DNA of 64,000 nt from Isoptericola peretonis (GTDB lineage Bacteria; Actinomycetota; Actinomycetes; Actinomycetales; Cellulomonadaceae): the NCBI GenBank assembly GCA_023241745.1, contig JALQCY010000003.1:434001-498000 (forward strand), written 5' to 3'. A program made the translations under genes and the position numbers. A model generated the notes under the pieces. The model did no database searches. It was not told the origin of the DNA and saw only the letters and a program-made list of their open reading frames with translations. Of the stretch, positions 1-11,838 are shown one piece after another (position 1 is the stretch's first letter; every line of letters starts with the position of its first letter).

Positions 1-162
1 GGAGGCGACGTGCCCGAGGGGCTCGAGGTCGCCCGCCTCGCGGGGCTGGGGACGCGTCGCATCGTCGCCCGCCACCGCGCCACCCGGCACGAGCCGGGCC
101 CTGCCGTGCGGGCCGTCGTCGACGCCATGGTCGAGGTGACGCGCGACCTCGAGCTGGGCTGA
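1..162 (+). CDS. C-terminal end of a LysR-type transcriptional regulator (5' truncated)
   Basis: Frame 1 is open from the window edge and ends at TGA 160-162, giving 53 residues. The pattern, an 'RRIVARHR' strand followed by a final helix of the type 'PAVRAVVDAMVEV', is that of the last part of a LysR substrate-binding domain, where the closing helix carries 'PAVRAxxDAL'. The DNA-binding half lies outside the window, so target and effector cannot be guessed. Codon use matches the neighbouring genes. The assignment rests on this short tail only and is moderate. Confidence 0.5.
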   Translation, partial: GGDVPEGLEVARLAGLGTRRIVARHRATRHEPGPAVRAVVDAMVEVTRDLELG

Positions 163-181
163 GGGGCAGCTTCGCGGACGA

Positions 182-216
182 CGCCGCAGGTCCCGGCGGG
201 CGGCCCCGCTGCGGCG
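182..216 (+). terminator. Possible terminator hairpin after the LysR gene
   Basis: An 8-bp G/C stem (182-189 pairing with 209-216) encloses a 19-nt G/C-rich loop, 20 nt after the LysR stop codon. There is no T-tract, as is usual in high-GC actinobacteria. It lies directly before the start of the next gene, so it could separate the two transcripts. Confidence 0.3.
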
Positions 217-232
217 CTCCTACCATCGCGAC

Positions 233-898
233 ATGGGCGACACGACGGCGGACGCGGGGTCGGCAGGCAGTTCGGGCCACGGGGCCGCTCCCCTGTCGGA
301 CCGCACGTTCGGCATCGCGCGCCGCCTCTGGGGCCTGGTGTACCTGCGCGCGGCGATGTACCTCGCTGCAGGGATCGTGCTCTTCGCCAACCCGGACCGA
401 GGGTTGGTATGGGTCCGCTGGCTCGTGGGCGGGCTGATCGTCGCGCAGGGCGTCCTGCTCACGGTGGAGGGCGCCCCGACCCGGCGCCCGGGCCGGCCGC
501 AGGGCGCGGGCGACGAGGTCAGCTGGCGCCTGATCGCCGGCGTCCTCAGCCTCCTCGCAGGCGTGCTCGTCGTGGTGTGGCCGTCCATGACCGGACCGGT
601 GATGTACCTGGTCGTGGCGGTGTGGGCGTGCGCGGCGGGCGCGGTCGGGGTCATCGGCGGGCTGCGGGGCCGCGCGTTACGGACCGCGTCGTGGGACTGG
701 CAGCTCGTCAACGCCGTGCTGTGGGTGGTGCTCGGCCTGGTCATGCTCCTGCGGCCTCCCTCGGACGTCCCGACGTCCGCCCAGCTGCTGGCTCTGTACC
801 TCGTGCTCGCGGGCGCGGTGCTGCTCGTCGGAGCCTTCGCGACCGGCACCCGGGCCCGCGACGCCCGCAAGGCCCGCCCCGACGGCGCGGCCGGGTAG
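233..898 (+). CDS. DUF308/HdeD-like small multi-span membrane protein
   Basis: 221 residues. After a short polar N-terminus (about 1-25) the protein is made of hydrophobic segments near residues 38-52, 62-78, 98-115, 121-142, 158-173 and 182-200, ending in a basic tail. The paired helices with 'LRAxMYLAAGIVLF' and 'LxAGVLSLLAGVLVVVWP' features resemble HdeD/DUF308 repeats, which occur as three tandem two-helix units. The precise function of this family in actinobacteria is unknown; HdeD in E. coli is linked to acid resistance. The start has no clear Shine-Dalgarno; a TACCAT box ends 6 nt before the ATG, which suggests a leaderless transcript. Confidence 0.6.
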   Translation: MGDTTADAGSAGSSGHGAAPLSDRTFGIARRLWGLVYLRAAMYLAAGIVLFANPDRGLVWVRWLVGGLIVAQGVLLTVEGAPTRRPGRPQGAGDEVSWRLIAGVLSLLAGVLVVVWPSMTGPVMYLVVAVWACAAGAVGVIGGLRGRALRTASWDWQLVNAVLWVVLGLVMLLRPPSDVPTSAQLLALYLVLAGAVLLVGAFATGTRARDARKARPDGAAG

Positions 899-954
899 GA
901 TCGGCGGCGTCACAACGTAGCCACGCCGTCCGGCGCGGCTGCCTCATAGCCGTT

Positions 955-1226
955 CGAGCCGCGACGGGAGAGCTCGCGCCGCGCCCCGCAAGGTGGCCGG
1001 CCGGCGCCGAAGGAGCAACCCTCCCCGGGAATCTCTCAGGCCTCCGTACCGTCGCGGCGAGGCAACTCTGGAAAGTGGCCCCACCCGTCCTACCGGCGGC
1101 GCGGGCCCACCGACGGTGCAAGTCGGCGCGCCCCGTCGCCGTCGTAGGTCACGTCTGCGACGACGCCATGGCGGACCGGCAAAACTCTCAGGTCGACGCG
1201 TGCGTCCGATGACAGAGCGGGGAGGA
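955..1226 (+). promoter_or_regulatory. Tandem glycine riboswitch controlling gcvP-gcvT-gcvH
   Basis: Two consecutive aptamers of the glycine class are readable. The first (about 955-1078) has the opening 'CGACGGGAGAG', a 'GCGCCGAAGGAGCAA' block near 1004 and the 'ATCTCTCAGG' core at 1031-1040, closing with 'AACTCTGGAAAG'. The second (about 1090-1226) has 'GGTGCAAGTCGGCG', 'AAAACTCTCAGGT' at 1181-1193 and the closing 'GATGACAGAGCGGGGAGG'. The spacing and order match known cooperative tandem glycine riboswitches, which usually turn the glycine cleavage genes on when glycine is abundant. The gcvP GTG lies about 45 nt downstream. No obvious intrinsic terminator separates them, so control may act on translation or by a terminator I cannot recognise. 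Confidence 0.92.
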
Positions 1227-1272
1227 CCGCCCGTCCCCCGCCTGCCCGGCCCGACCCCCGGAGCGTCCCGAC

Positions 1273-4332
<3,060 letters not shown>

Positions 4333-4336
4333 CCGC

Positions 4337-4394
4337 TGTGAGCGCGATCTCGGGGACTTTTCGGCCCTTGACAGTCCCCGAAATCGCGCTCACA
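4337..4394. repeat. Inverted repeat between gcvP and gcvT
   Basis: Two 22-nt arms (4337-4358 and 4373-4394) pair with one C-A mismatch around a 14-nt loop. The arm begins TGTGAGCGCGAT and contains CGGGGACT. It starts 4 nt after the gcvP stop and ends 18 nt before the gcvT ATG. It may be a partial terminator or RNA-processing hairpin that lowers gcvT relative to gcvP, or a dispersed palindromic repeat. Confidence 0.8.
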
Positions 4395-4412
4395 ACACCG
4401 AAGGGAGCCTCG

Positions 4413-5567
4413 ATGGCCGAGGACCAGCAGGACAAGACCACGCCGCTGCACGACGAGCACGTCGCGCTGGGGGCCAGCCTCACCGGTTTCGGGGGCTGGC
4501 AGATGCCGCTGCGCTACACGTCCGACCTCGCCGAGCACCGCGCGGTGCGCGAGGCCGCGGGCCTGTTCGACCTGTCCCACATGGGGGAGATCCACCTCGA
4601 GGGGCCGCAGTCGGGCGCGGCGCTCGACGCCGCTCTGGTGGGCAACGCGAGCGCGATCGGCGTCGGGCGGGCGCGGTACTCGATGATCTGCGCCGAGGAC
4701 GGCGCGGTGCTCGACGACCTGATCGTGTATCGGCTCGAGGACGAGCACTTCCTCGTCGTGGCCAACGCGGGCAACGCGCCGCGCGTCGCCGCCGAGCTGG
4801 TGGCGCGCGCGAGCGGCTTCGACACGGTCGTCACGGACCGCTCCGACGAGACCGCGCTGGTCGCGGTGCAGGGTCCGCGGGCCGAGGAGATCGTCGCGTC
4901 GCTCACGGCGGCCGAGGACGTCGACGCCGTCCGCACCATGAAGTACTACGCCTCCGCGCCCGCCACGGTCGCGGGTATCCCCGTGCTGGTGGCCCGCACC
5001 GGGTACACGGGCGAGGACGGCTTCGAGCTGTTCGTCCCTGCCGGCCGTGCGGTCGAGCTGTGGCGGGCGCTGCTCGCGGCGGGGGAGGGGCACGGCCTCG
5101 TGCCGGCCGGTCTGTCGGCGCGCGACTCCCTGCGCCTCGAGGCCGGCATGCCCCTGTACGGGCACGAGCTGGACGAGACCACCACGCCGTACGAGGCCGG
5201 CCTGGGCCGCGTCGTCAAGCTCGACAAGACCGGCGACGACGGCGAGCCCCTGCCGTTCGTGGGGCGGGCAGCGCTCGCGGCGCGTGCCCAGAGTGCGCCC
5301 GCACGCGTGCTCGTCGGCCTCCGCGGTGAGGGTCGCCGCCCCGCCAGGGCCGGCTACGACGTGGTGCGGCGCGGTCTCGACGGGACCGTGGGCGCGGTCG
5401 TCGGCCGGGTGACGTCGGGTGCGCCGTCGCCGACCCTCGGTCACCCCGTCGCCATGGCGTACGTGACGCCCGAGGTGTCCGCCGAGGGGACCGAGCTGGC
5501 CGTCGACGTCCGAGGCCGCGCCGAGCCGTTCGTCGTCGTCCGCATGCCGTTCTACAAGCGCGCGTAG
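4413..5567 (+). CDS. gcvT: Aminomethyltransferase, T-protein of the glycine cleavage system
   Basis: 384 residues. Transfers the methylene group from aminomethyl-lipoyl-GcvH to tetrahydrofolate and releases ammonia. Family landmarks are '[11 protein letters not shown]' near the N-terminus, '[10 protein letters not shown]', the 'VLDDLIVYR' segment holding the conserved aspartate that binds folate, and '[12 protein letters not shown]' with '[21 protein letters not shown]' downstream. The C-terminal barrel-like domain (about 290-384) follows. The ATG at 4413 is chosen because it follows GAAGGGAG by a proper spacing; upstream sequence in this frame is the gcvP antisense-like shadow and a hairpin. 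Confidence 0.96.
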   Translation: MAEDQQDKTTPLHDEHVALGASLTGFGGWQMPLRYTSDLAEHRAVREAAGLFDLSHMGEIHLEGPQSGAALDAALVGNASAIGVGRARYSMICAEDGAVLDDLIVYRLEDEHFLVVANAGNAPRVAAELVARASGFDTVVTDRSDETALVAVQGPRAEEIVASLTAAEDVDAVRTMKYYASAPATVAGIPVLVARTGYTGEDGFELFVPAGRAVELWRALLAAGEGHGLVPAGLSARDSLRLEAGMPLYGHELDETTTPYEAGLGRVVKLDKTGDDGEPLPFVGRAALAARAQSAPARVLVGLRGEGRRPARAGYDVVRRGLDGTVGAVVGRVTSGAPSPTLGHPVAMAYVTPEVSAEGTELAVDVRGRAEPFVVVRMPFYKRA

Positions 5568-5616
5568 GACGATCGTCCTCAGCACCAGCATCCCCCGACC
5601 CGAAGGAGCAGTCCCC

Positions 5617-5985
5617 ATGGCCGACTTCCCCGAGAACCTCCGCTACTCCGCCGAGCACGAGTGGGTGGACGACACGTCCCCCGCCACGGTGGGCGTCACC
5701 TCCGTCGCCGCCGACGCGCTCGGTGACGTCGTCTACCTCGAGCTGCCCGAGGTGGGCGCCACCATCGAGGCGGGCGCCGTCGTGGGCGAGATCGAGTCCA
5801 CCAAGTCCGTCTCGGAGCTCTACTCGCCGGTGAGCGGCACCGTGGTGGAGGTCAACCAGGCCGCTGTCGACGACCCCGCCGTGGTGAACTCCGACCCGTT
5901 CGGCGCGGGCTGGCTCTTCAAGGTGGACGTGTCCTCCAGCGGCGCGCTGCTCACGGCCGAGGAGTACGCCGCGCAGGCGGGCTGA
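5617..5985 (+). CDS. gcvH: Glycine cleavage system H-protein (lipoyl carrier)
   Basis: 122 residues, the normal family size. Carries the lipoyl arm that shuttles between P-, T- and L-proteins. The lipoylated lysine is K63 in '[11 protein letters not shown]'; the barrel-forming strands 'YSAEHEWV' at the N-terminus and '[13 protein letters not shown]' near the C-terminus are typical. A good Shine-Dalgarno (GAAGGAG) precedes the ATG. 49 nt separate it from gcvT, so it is the last gene of the riboswitch-controlled operon. The L-protein (lipoamide dehydrogenase) is not in this window. Confidence 0.96.
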   Translation: MADFPENLRYSAEHEWVDDTSPATVGVTSVAADALGDVVYLELPEVGATIEAGAVVGEIESTKSVSELYSPVSGTVVEVNQAAVDDPAVVNSDPFGAGWLFKVDVSSSGALLTAEEYAAQAG

Positions 5986-6238
5986 CGCTTTCCCGCGGAC
6001 CGTGATCGAATCGTGACATTGAGGCCCGAAATGCGTTGATTGCCTGAGATAACTGCGCTGACCTGCGACAACACGGCCAACCGCGTCCCGAGCCCGGGGC
6101 CGGTCGGCCGTCGTCGTCCCGCGGCGGCAACTCCGGGCGAACTTCCGCGTCATGACAGGGCTGGATCTCGTTCTTCTATCCATGACGGCTTCCCCTGGTC
6201 GACCTCTCCCGGTCGGCGGCCGTCGAGGAGGAAGAACG

Positions 6239-6472
6239 ATGAGCACGATCGAGCTGACTGGTCCGACGACGTCCCGCCTGCTGACTCGCCGCGAGCGCGT
6301 GGTCCTGTCCAACCTGTCCGAGGACGTCACCCTCGAGCAGATCGCGACCAAGCTGTTCGTCACCCGGAACACGGTGAAGTCGCAGGTTCGCAGCGTGTAC
6401 CGCAAGATCGGCGTCTCGAGCCGGGCCGAGGCCGTCGCATGGGCGCGACAGTCCGGCCTCGGGGTCGGCTGA
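6239..6472 (+). CDS. Small stand-alone LuxR/GerE-type HTH protein
   Basis: 77 residues, almost all of it one LuxR-type helix-turn-helix: 'LTRRERVVLSNLSED' then 'EQIATKLFVTRNTVKSQV' and 'YRKIGVSSRAEAVAWA'. There is no receiver, PAS or ligand domain, unlike NarL or LuxR relatives of more than 200 residues. The ATG at 6239 is favoured by GAGGAGGAAG just upstream; a longer start at 6152 would only add low-complexity residues. It sits 253 nt after gcvH, in a region with a lower-GC stretch near 6000-6060 that may hold its promoter. Targets are unknown; it may act as a constitutive DNA binder or antagonise full-length relatives (inference). Confidence 0.8.
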   Translation: MSTIELTGPTTSRLLTRRERVVLSNLSEDVTLEQIATKLFVTRNTVKSQVRSVYRKIGVSSRAEAVAWARQSGLGVG

Positions 6473-6481
6473 CCACCGGTA

Positions 6482-6533
6482 GTGCGAGCCCCGCACGGCG
6501 ACAGGGGAGGTCGCCGGCGCGGGGCTCTCGCAC
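6482..6533 (+). terminator. Strong hairpin after the small HTH gene
   Basis: Arms 6482-6494 and 6519-6533 pair over 13 bp with a 2-nt bulge, and an inner stem (GGCGAC with GTCGCC) extends the helix. It begins 9 nt after the stop codon. No T-tract, as expected at this GC content. It is the likely end of the gcv-side transcript. Confidence 0.6.
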
Positions 6534-6590
6534 GCCTGGGCCTGACGCGCGAGGCGGGGCCGGCAGGGGCCGGATGGCAGAATCTCGGGC

Positions 6591-7046
6591 ATGACTGCAC
6601 GCCGCCTCGTGGTCGCCGCCGCGATCGTCGACGACCTCGACCGCCCGGCCCGCCTGCTCGCGGCCCGGCGCAGCCGACCGGCGCACCTGGCGGGGCGGTG
6701 GGAGTTCCCCGGCGGCAAGGTCGACCCGGGGGAGGCCCCCGTCGAGGCGCTGCACCGTGAGCTGCGCGAGGAGCTCGGCGTGCGGGTGGAGCTCGGTGAC
6801 GAGCTGCCCGGCCCCGACGACGGCGGCTGGATCATCACGGACCGGCACGTGCTGCGCCTGTGGTTCGCGACCGTGACGGAGGGCGTCCCGGAGCCGCTCG
6901 TCGAGCACGACGACCTGCGCTGGCTCGGTCGCGACGGCCTGCTCGACGTCGACTGGCTGGACGGCGACGTCCGGATCGTCGAGGAGCTCCAGGACGTCCT
7001 CGAGCCGCTGGACGACGCGCCCGTACGCAGGTTGCGGCGGGCCTGA
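6591..7046 (+). CDS. NUDIX hydrolase, MutT/CTP-pyrophosphohydrolase type
   Basis: 151 residues. The NUDIX box (G-x5-E-x7-REELG) is complete, running from '[10 protein letters not shown]' to 'ELREELG' (about residues 42-64), preceded by 'RWEFPGGK', the signature of MutT-like enzymes that hydrolyse damaged or non-canonical nucleoside triphosphates. The C-terminal 'EHDDLRWL' segment also fits that subgroup. A CAGAAT -10-like box ends 7 nt before the ATG and there is no Shine-Dalgarno, so the mRNA is probably leaderless. Convergent with the next gene, 23 nt apart. Confidence 0.88.
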   Translation: MTARRLVVAAAIVDDLDRPARLLAARRSRPAHLAGRWEFPGGKVDPGEAPVEALHRELREELGVRVELGDELPGPDDGGWIITDRHVLRLWFATVTEGVPEPLVEHDDLRWLGRDGLLDVDWLDGDVRIVEELQDVLEPLDDAPVRRLRRA

Positions 7047-7069
7047 ACGCGCCGCTCACCGGCCCGGCG

Positions 7070-7624
7070 TCATCCGAGGCCGCGCACCCACCGGTGCACG
7101 TCGTGGCGGCTGCGGAGCCGCACGACCTGGAGGTGCGGCGCCTCGACGGCGAGGCGCCGGTCGAGCCCCCGCAGCTTGTGCCGCGTGCGCCACGCCCACC
7201 GCACGATGTGGTCGCGGTCGGAGAACACGGTGCGCAGCGGCGGCTCGACGTTCCCGTTCCACAGCTCGGTCCGTCGCACGCGGCGGCGCACCGTCCGCGT
7301 CACGACCTGCCACAGGACGACGGGCACGGGCAGGTCGAGCCACACCAGCAGCTGGGCCCGCTCCAGCAGCAGCGGCCGCACGGCGCCGTACTGCCACTCG
7401 CTCACCCAGGCGTCCTGGGCGACGACGGCGCGCACGTCGTCCTCGAACTCCGGGCGAGGCGTCCAGCCGGGACCGTGGTGCAGGCCGTCCAGCTCCGTGT
7501 AGGGCAGGTCGAGGGCGGCGGACACGCGGCCGGCGAGCGTGGTCTTGCCGGACCCGGACGTGCCCGCCACGAGGATGCGGCGTGCCCTGCCGGCGAACGG
7601 GGGAGCGGAGGCGTCTCGGTGCAC
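7070..7624 (-). CDS. P-loop nucleoside kinase-like ATPase (adenylate-kinase/topology-modulation type)
   Basis: 184 residues. Walker A 'GTSGSGKTTLAG' lies near the N-terminus, followed by 'YTELDGLHHGPGWTPR', a substrate-side loop found in the small AAA/kinase family often annotated as DNA topology modulation protein (FlaR) or adenylate kinase-like. 'LVWLDLP' is the Walker B strand and an Arg-rich lid segment ('RTVRRRVRRTELW') follows. The GTG at 7624 is chosen because a TACCCT box ends 6 nt before it (leaderless type); an upstream ATG would overlap the divergent gene at 7716. Substrate unknown. Confidence 0.7.
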   Translation of the reverse strand: MHRDASAPPFAGRARRILVAGTSGSGKTTLAGRVSAALDLPYTELDGLHHGPGWTPRPEFEDDVRAVVAQDAWVSEWQYGAVRPLLLERAQLLVWLDLPVPVVLWQVVTRTVRRRVRRTELWNGNVEPPLRTVFSDRDHIVRWAWRTRHKLRGLDRRLAVEAPHLQVVRLRSRHDVHRWVRGLG

Positions 7625-7715
7625 CCGCCGAGGGTACGGTGGCCGCAGAGCCCCGCACCCCGCGGTCGACGTCGACCTCGCGGCGGGCGGCGCCGCTCGC
7701 CACGAAGGAGGGGCG

Positions 7716-10595
7716 ATGACGGGACGAACCGCGGCCCGCGGCAGGGTCGACGACGGCTTCGAGCTGCGGACCGACCTGCTCACGCGCGTGGCGCACGCGC
7801 ACGACGCGTCGCACTACCTGCTGCGCCCGGAGGCGGTGGCGCGCCCCCACGACGTGGACGGCGTCGTGGCCGCGATGCGGGAGGCGGGCCGGCGGGGGCT
7901 GCCGGTGACGTTCCGCTCGGGCGGCACGAGCCTGTCGGGGCAGGCGTCGGGGGCGGGGATGCTGATCGACACGCGCACCCGGTTCTCGCGCGTCCAGGTG
8001 CTCGACGGCGGGGAGCGCGTGCGTTGCGAGCCGGGCGCCACGCTGCGGCTGGTCAACGGGCACCTCGCCCGGCACGGGCGGCGCCTCGGGCCGGACCCGG
8101 CGAGCGAGGTCGCGTGCACCGTCGGGGGAGTGGTGGCCAACAACTCCTCGGGGATGTCCTCGGGGACGACGCGCACCGCCTACCGGACGGTCGAGTCGAT
8201 GACCGTGGTGCTGCCGAGCGGCACCGTCGTCGACACGGGCGTACCGGACGCCGACGCCCGGCTCGCGGCGCTCGAGCCCGATCTGCACCGCGGGCTCGCG
8301 GCGCTGCGCGACCGGGTGCGCGGGGACGCGGCGATGCGCGCCGAGGTCGAGCGGCAGTTCGCGATGAAGAACACCATGGGCTACTCGGTGAACGCGCTGC
8401 TGGACCACGACACCCCGGTGAAGATCCTCGAGCACGTGATGATCGGCTCGGAGGGGACGCTGGGCTGGGTCGCCGGCGTCACCTTCCGCACCGTTCCCCT
8501 GCTGTCGAAGGTGGCGACGACGCTGCTGGTCTTCGGCTCCCTCGAGCGCGCCACCGACGCGCTGGTGCCGCTGGGGGTGTCCGGGCCGGAGGCGATCGAG
8601 CTGATGGACGCCGCGTCGCTGCGTGTCGCGGCGGCCGACCCGCGCGCGGACGCGTCGATGCGCGCGCTCGCCCGGGGCGCCGGGATCACCGGGCAGACGG
8701 CGCTGCTCGTGGAGTACCGCGCCGCGACGGACGACGCGCTCGCCCCGCTGCAGGACGCCGCGCGCGCCGTCGTCGACGGCCTCACCCTCGAGCTGCCGGC
8801 CACGCTCACGACCGACCCCGCCACCCGCGAGCGCCTGTGGCGGGTGCGCAAGGGTCTGTACACGGCGGTGGCGGGGGCGCGCCCGGCCGGCGCGACGGCG
8901 CTGCTGGAGGACGTCGTCGTCCCGGTCCCGGACCTCACGGCGACCGTGCGCGACCTGGGCGGTCTCTTCGGGCGGCACGGCTACGACGACGCCGTGACGT
9001 TCGGGCACGCCAAGGACGGCAACCTGCACTTCATGATCACGCCGCGGCTCGGGGACGCCGCGGAGCTGGACCGGTACGCCGGGTTCAGCGACGACCTTGT
9101 CGACCTGATCCTGGGCCACGGCGGCTCGCTCAAGGCCGAGCACGGCACCGGCCGCATCATGGCGCCGTTCGTGCGACGCCAGTACGGGGACGACCTGTAC
9201 GCCGTGATGCGCGAGATCAAGCGGCTGTTCGACCCGCGCGGGCTGCTCAGCCCGGGCGTCGTCCTCACCGACGACCCGCGCGAGCACCTGCGCGACCTCA
9301 AGGTCGAGGCGTCCGCCGGCGGCGAGGACGCCCCGCTCGTGGACCGGTGCGTGGAGTGCGGGTACTGCGAGCCGGGCTGCCCCTCGCGGACGGTGACCAC
9401 GACGCCGCGCCAGCGCATCGTGCTGCTCAAGGAGCTCGCGGTGGCGCCGGAGGGCGAGCGCGAGGAGCTGCAGCGCGCGTACGACTACTGGGGCGTGCAG
9501 ACGTGCGCCGCCGACTCGATGTGCGTCGAGGCGTGCCCGGTCGGCATCGACACGGGGGTGGTGATGAAGGGGCACCGGGCGCGGGCCAACCCCGCGCTCG
9601 TGCAGAAGGGCGGCGAGGCGCTCGCGGGCTCGTGGGGGCCGGTGGTGGACGTGCTGCGCGGTGCGCTGGGCGTCGTGCAGAAGGTGCCGACGCCCGTGGT
9701 GCGCGTGGCGTCCGACGTGGTCCGCGGCCTCGTCGGGACGGACGTCGTGCCGCGGGTGGACGACGACCTGCCCGGCCCCGGGCCGCAGCGCGAGGTCGAG
9801 GGCGTGCCCGGGGAGCCGCGGGCCGTGTTGTTCGCGTCGTGCACGGGCGAGCTGTTCGCCCCCGCGTCCCGGGGTCTCCCGGACGTCGACGGGTCCTCGC
9901 TCGGCGCGGAGCACGCCTTCCGCGCGCTGTGCGAGCGCGCCGGGATCGGCCTGGCCGTGCCGGAGGGGATCGGCGGCCTGTGCTGCGGCACGCCGTGGGT
10001 GAGCAAGGGCCTGCCCGACGGCGCCGCCCGGATGGCGCGGCAGGTGCTGGACGCGCTGTGGGCGGCGACGCGCGGCGGCGAGCTGCCGGTGGTGTGCGAC
10101 GCGTCGAGCTGCACGCACGGGCTGGTCGAGACGCCGCACCACCTCGGCGAGGCGGACCGAGAGCGGTTCGCGAGGCTGCGGGTCGTCGACGCCGTGACGT
10201 TCGTGCGCACCGACGTGCTGCCGGCGCTCGCGGAGCGCGGGGTCGGGGTCGAGCGGCAGGGGAGCGTCGTCGTGCACCCCACGTGCGCCACCGTGCACCT
10301 CGGCGCGGTGGACGACCTGCGCGCGGTGGCGGCCGCCGTCGCCGACGACGCCGTCGTGCCCGCCGCGTGGGGATGCTGCGGGTTCGCCGGCGACCGCGGG
10401 ATGCTGCACCCCGAGCTCACGGCCGCCGCGACGCACGCCGAGGCGGCCGACGTCGCGGCGGGGGAGCGGGAGCGGCCCGGCGGCCGGTACGACGCCTACG
10501 TCTCGAACAACCGGACCTGCGAGATGGGCATGGCGCGCGCCACCGGCCGCGACTACGTGCACGTGCTGGCGCTGCTGGAGGCCGCGACCCGCTGA
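7716..10595 (+). CDS. FAD- and [4Fe-4S]-containing D-2-hydroxyacid dehydrogenase (YdiJ/D-2-hydroxyglutarate or D-lactate type)
   Basis: 959 residues built as one long fusion. FAD-binding type 4 domain (about 30-215, 'TFRSGGTSLSGQASG', 'VGGVVANNSSG'), the FAD-oxidase C-terminal domain (about 250-515, 'GHAKDGNLHFMI', 'KAEHGTGR'), a two-cluster ferredoxin module starting at C545 ('CVECGYCEPGC') and C597 ('CxxxxMCVEACPVG'), and two CCG domains with C756-C757 and C887-C888. This order is that of YdiJ/Dld-type enzymes, which oxidise D-2-hydroxyglutarate or D-lactate and feed the quinone pool. The ATG follows a perfect GAAGGAGGGG. The exact substrate cannot be told from sequence alone. Confidence 0.88.
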   Translation: MTGRTAARGRVDDGFELRTDLLTRVAHAHDASHYLLRPEAVARPHDVDGVVAAMREAGRRGLPVTFRSGGTSLSGQASGAGMLIDTRTRFSRVQVLDGGERVRCEPGATLRLVNGHLARHGRRLGPDPASEVACTVGGVVANNSSGMSSGTTRTAYRTVESMTVVLPSGTVVDTGVPDADARLAALEPDLHRGLAALRDRVRGDAAMRAEVERQFAMKNTMGYSVNALLDHDTPVKILEHVMIGSEGTLGWVAGVTFRTVPLLSKVATTLLVFGSLERATDALVPLGVSGPEAIELMDAASLRVAAADPRADASMRALARGAGITGQTALLVEYRAATDDALAPLQDAARAVVDGLTLELPATLTTDPATRERLWRVRKGLYTAVAGARPAGATALLEDVVVPVPDLTATVRDLGGLFGRHGYDDAVTFGHAKDGNLHFMITPRLGDAAELDRYAGFSDDLVDLILGHGGSLKAEHGTGRIMAPFVRRQYGDDLYAVMREIKRLFDPRGLLSPGVVLTDDPREHLRDLKVEASAGGEDAPLVDRCVECGYCEPGCPSRTVTTTPRQRIVLLKELAVAPEGEREELQRAYDYWGVQTCAADSMCVEACPVGIDTGVVMKGHRARANPALVQKGGEALAGSWGPVVDVLRGALGVVQKVPTPVVRVASDVVRGLVGTDVVPRVDDDLPGPGPQREVEGVPGEPRAVLFASCTGELFAPASRGLPDVDGSSLGAEHAFRALCERAGIGLAVPEGIGGLCCGTPWVSKGLPDGAARMARQVLDALWAATRGGELPVVCDASSCTHGLVETPHHLGEADRERFARLRVVDAVTFVRTDVLPALAERGVGVERQGSVVVHPTCATVHLGAVDDLRAVAAAVADDAVVPAAWGCCGFAGDRGMLHPELTAAATHAEAADVAAGERERPGGRYDAYVSNNRTCEMGMARATGRDYVHVLALLEAATR

Positions 10596-10606
10596 TCTGA
10601 GCGGTG

Positions 10607-11806
10607 TCAGGCGCGGAGGGCCGCGACGACGGTGGGCCACCTCCCGGCGCGGCGGACCAGGACGACGTCCGCCCGGGCGCCGGGCGCCAGGACGCCGCGG
10701 TCGGGCAGGCCCGCCGCGAGCGCGGGGCCGGACGTCACCAGGGCGACGGCGCCGGGGAGGTCGGTGAGCCCCTCGCCCACCAGCACCTCGACGGCGGTGA
10801 GCAGCGACGACGGCACGTAGTCGGACGCGAGCGCGTCGACCAGGCCGTGCGCCACGAGCTCGCGCGCGGAGACGTTCGCCGCGTGCGAGGAGCCGCGCAC
10901 CGCGTTCGGTCCGCCCGCCACGACGTGCAGCCGGAGCTCGCGGGCGGCCCGGGCCGCCTCGAGCGTCGTGGGGAACTCCGCGACCGCGCCGCCGCGTGCG
11001 ACCAGCGCCTCGACGTCCGCCCGGCTCTCGGGGTCGTGTCCGGCGAGGCGGACGCGGCCGGCCCGCGCCCAGGCGCCGAGCCGGTCGAGTGCCGCTGCCG
11101 CGACGTCGGCGCATCCCTCGCGCTCGTCCCGCCAGGCGGCGACGTGCGCCTGCGCGTCGGGCGGCGACATGCCCTCCCGCTCCACCAGGAAGCGCGCCAT
11201 CGTGGCCGGGTCGGCGTACTGCCCGATGCCGGGGGTGTGGTCCTCGTGGGAGACCAGCGGCGCCACGTCGCCGGGGTCGCCGTCGAGCGCCGCCTCGAGG
11301 TCCTCGAGCCCGGAGCGGCACCGGATGTCGACCCGGTGCAGCACCCGCGCGCCGACCGACACGGCGTCGTCGTCGCGCAGCGCCGAGAGCACGGGCACCG
11401 GACCGGGCTCGCCGGCCGCCAGGCCCACAGGGGTGCGCTCGCCGAACGCCACCCCGTGGAACGCGGTGAGGACGCCGCCGGCGGCCAGCCGGTCGGTGGC
11501 GGTCCGCACGGCGAGGTCGAGCGGCAGGTCCGCGCCGGGCCGCGGCCGGCGTTCGTGCGCGAGCACGTCGGTGTGCACGTCGACCAGCCCCGGCAGCAGC
11601 AGCGCCCCGCCGCCGTCGACGTCGGCGCGGAACCCGGGCGGCCGGTCACCGACCGCCTCGATCCGACCGTCCCGCACGACGAGGCGGGCGTCGTCCACCA
11701 CCCGGCCCGGCAGGACGGCGCGGACGCCGGCGAGCGTCCACTCGGCGGGCGGAACGCCCAGCGGCCAGGGCGTGGAGGCAGGCGCGGGGCGCAGGACGGC
11801 GGGCAC
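10607..11806 (-). CDS. phnM: PhnM-like alpha-D-ribose 1-methylphosphonate 5-triphosphate diphosphatase
   Basis: 399 residues, amidohydrolase fold. Metal-binding 'GLVDVHTDVLAHERRPRP' matches the PhnM signature (H-x-D with the following E-x-x-x-x-RP). 'VSHEDHTP', 'LAGHDPES' and 'PNAVRGSSHAANVSA' followed by 'LASDYVPSSLL' are all diagnostic of PhnM. In C-P lyase bacteria it removes diphosphate from the triphosphorylated intermediate. Here no phnGHIJKL is nearby, so either the lyase core lies elsewhere or the protein has another hydrolytic role. It is divergent from phnD; GTG start at 11806. Confidence 0.88.
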   Translation of the reverse strand: MPAVLRPAPASTPWPLGVPPAEWTLAGVRAVLPGRVVDDARLVVRDGRIEAVGDRPPGFRADVDGGGALLLPGLVDVHTDVLAHERRPRPGADLPLDLAVRTATDRLAAGGVLTAFHGVAFGERTPVGLAAGEPGPVPVLSALRDDDAVSVGARVLHRVDIRCRSGLEDLEAALDGDPGDVAPLVSHEDHTPGIGQYADPATMARFLVEREGMSPPDAQAHVAAWRDEREGCADVAAAALDRLGAWARAGRVRLAGHDPESRADVEALVARGGAVAEFPTTLEAARAARELRLHVVAGGPNAVRGSSHAANVSARELVAHGLVDALASDYVPSSLLTAVEVLVGEGLTDLPGAVALVTSGPALAAGLPDRGVLAPGARADVVLVRRAGRWPTVVAALRA

Positions 11807-11838
11807 CCGCGCATGTTGTCCGGACGACCTGGCGAGAC

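Noticed and set aside
7056..11321. Reverse frame of 1421 codons covering the FAD/Fe-S dehydrogenase gene
   Set aside because: Same type of shadow; only parts that coincide with phnM or the kinase-like gene in other frames are real.
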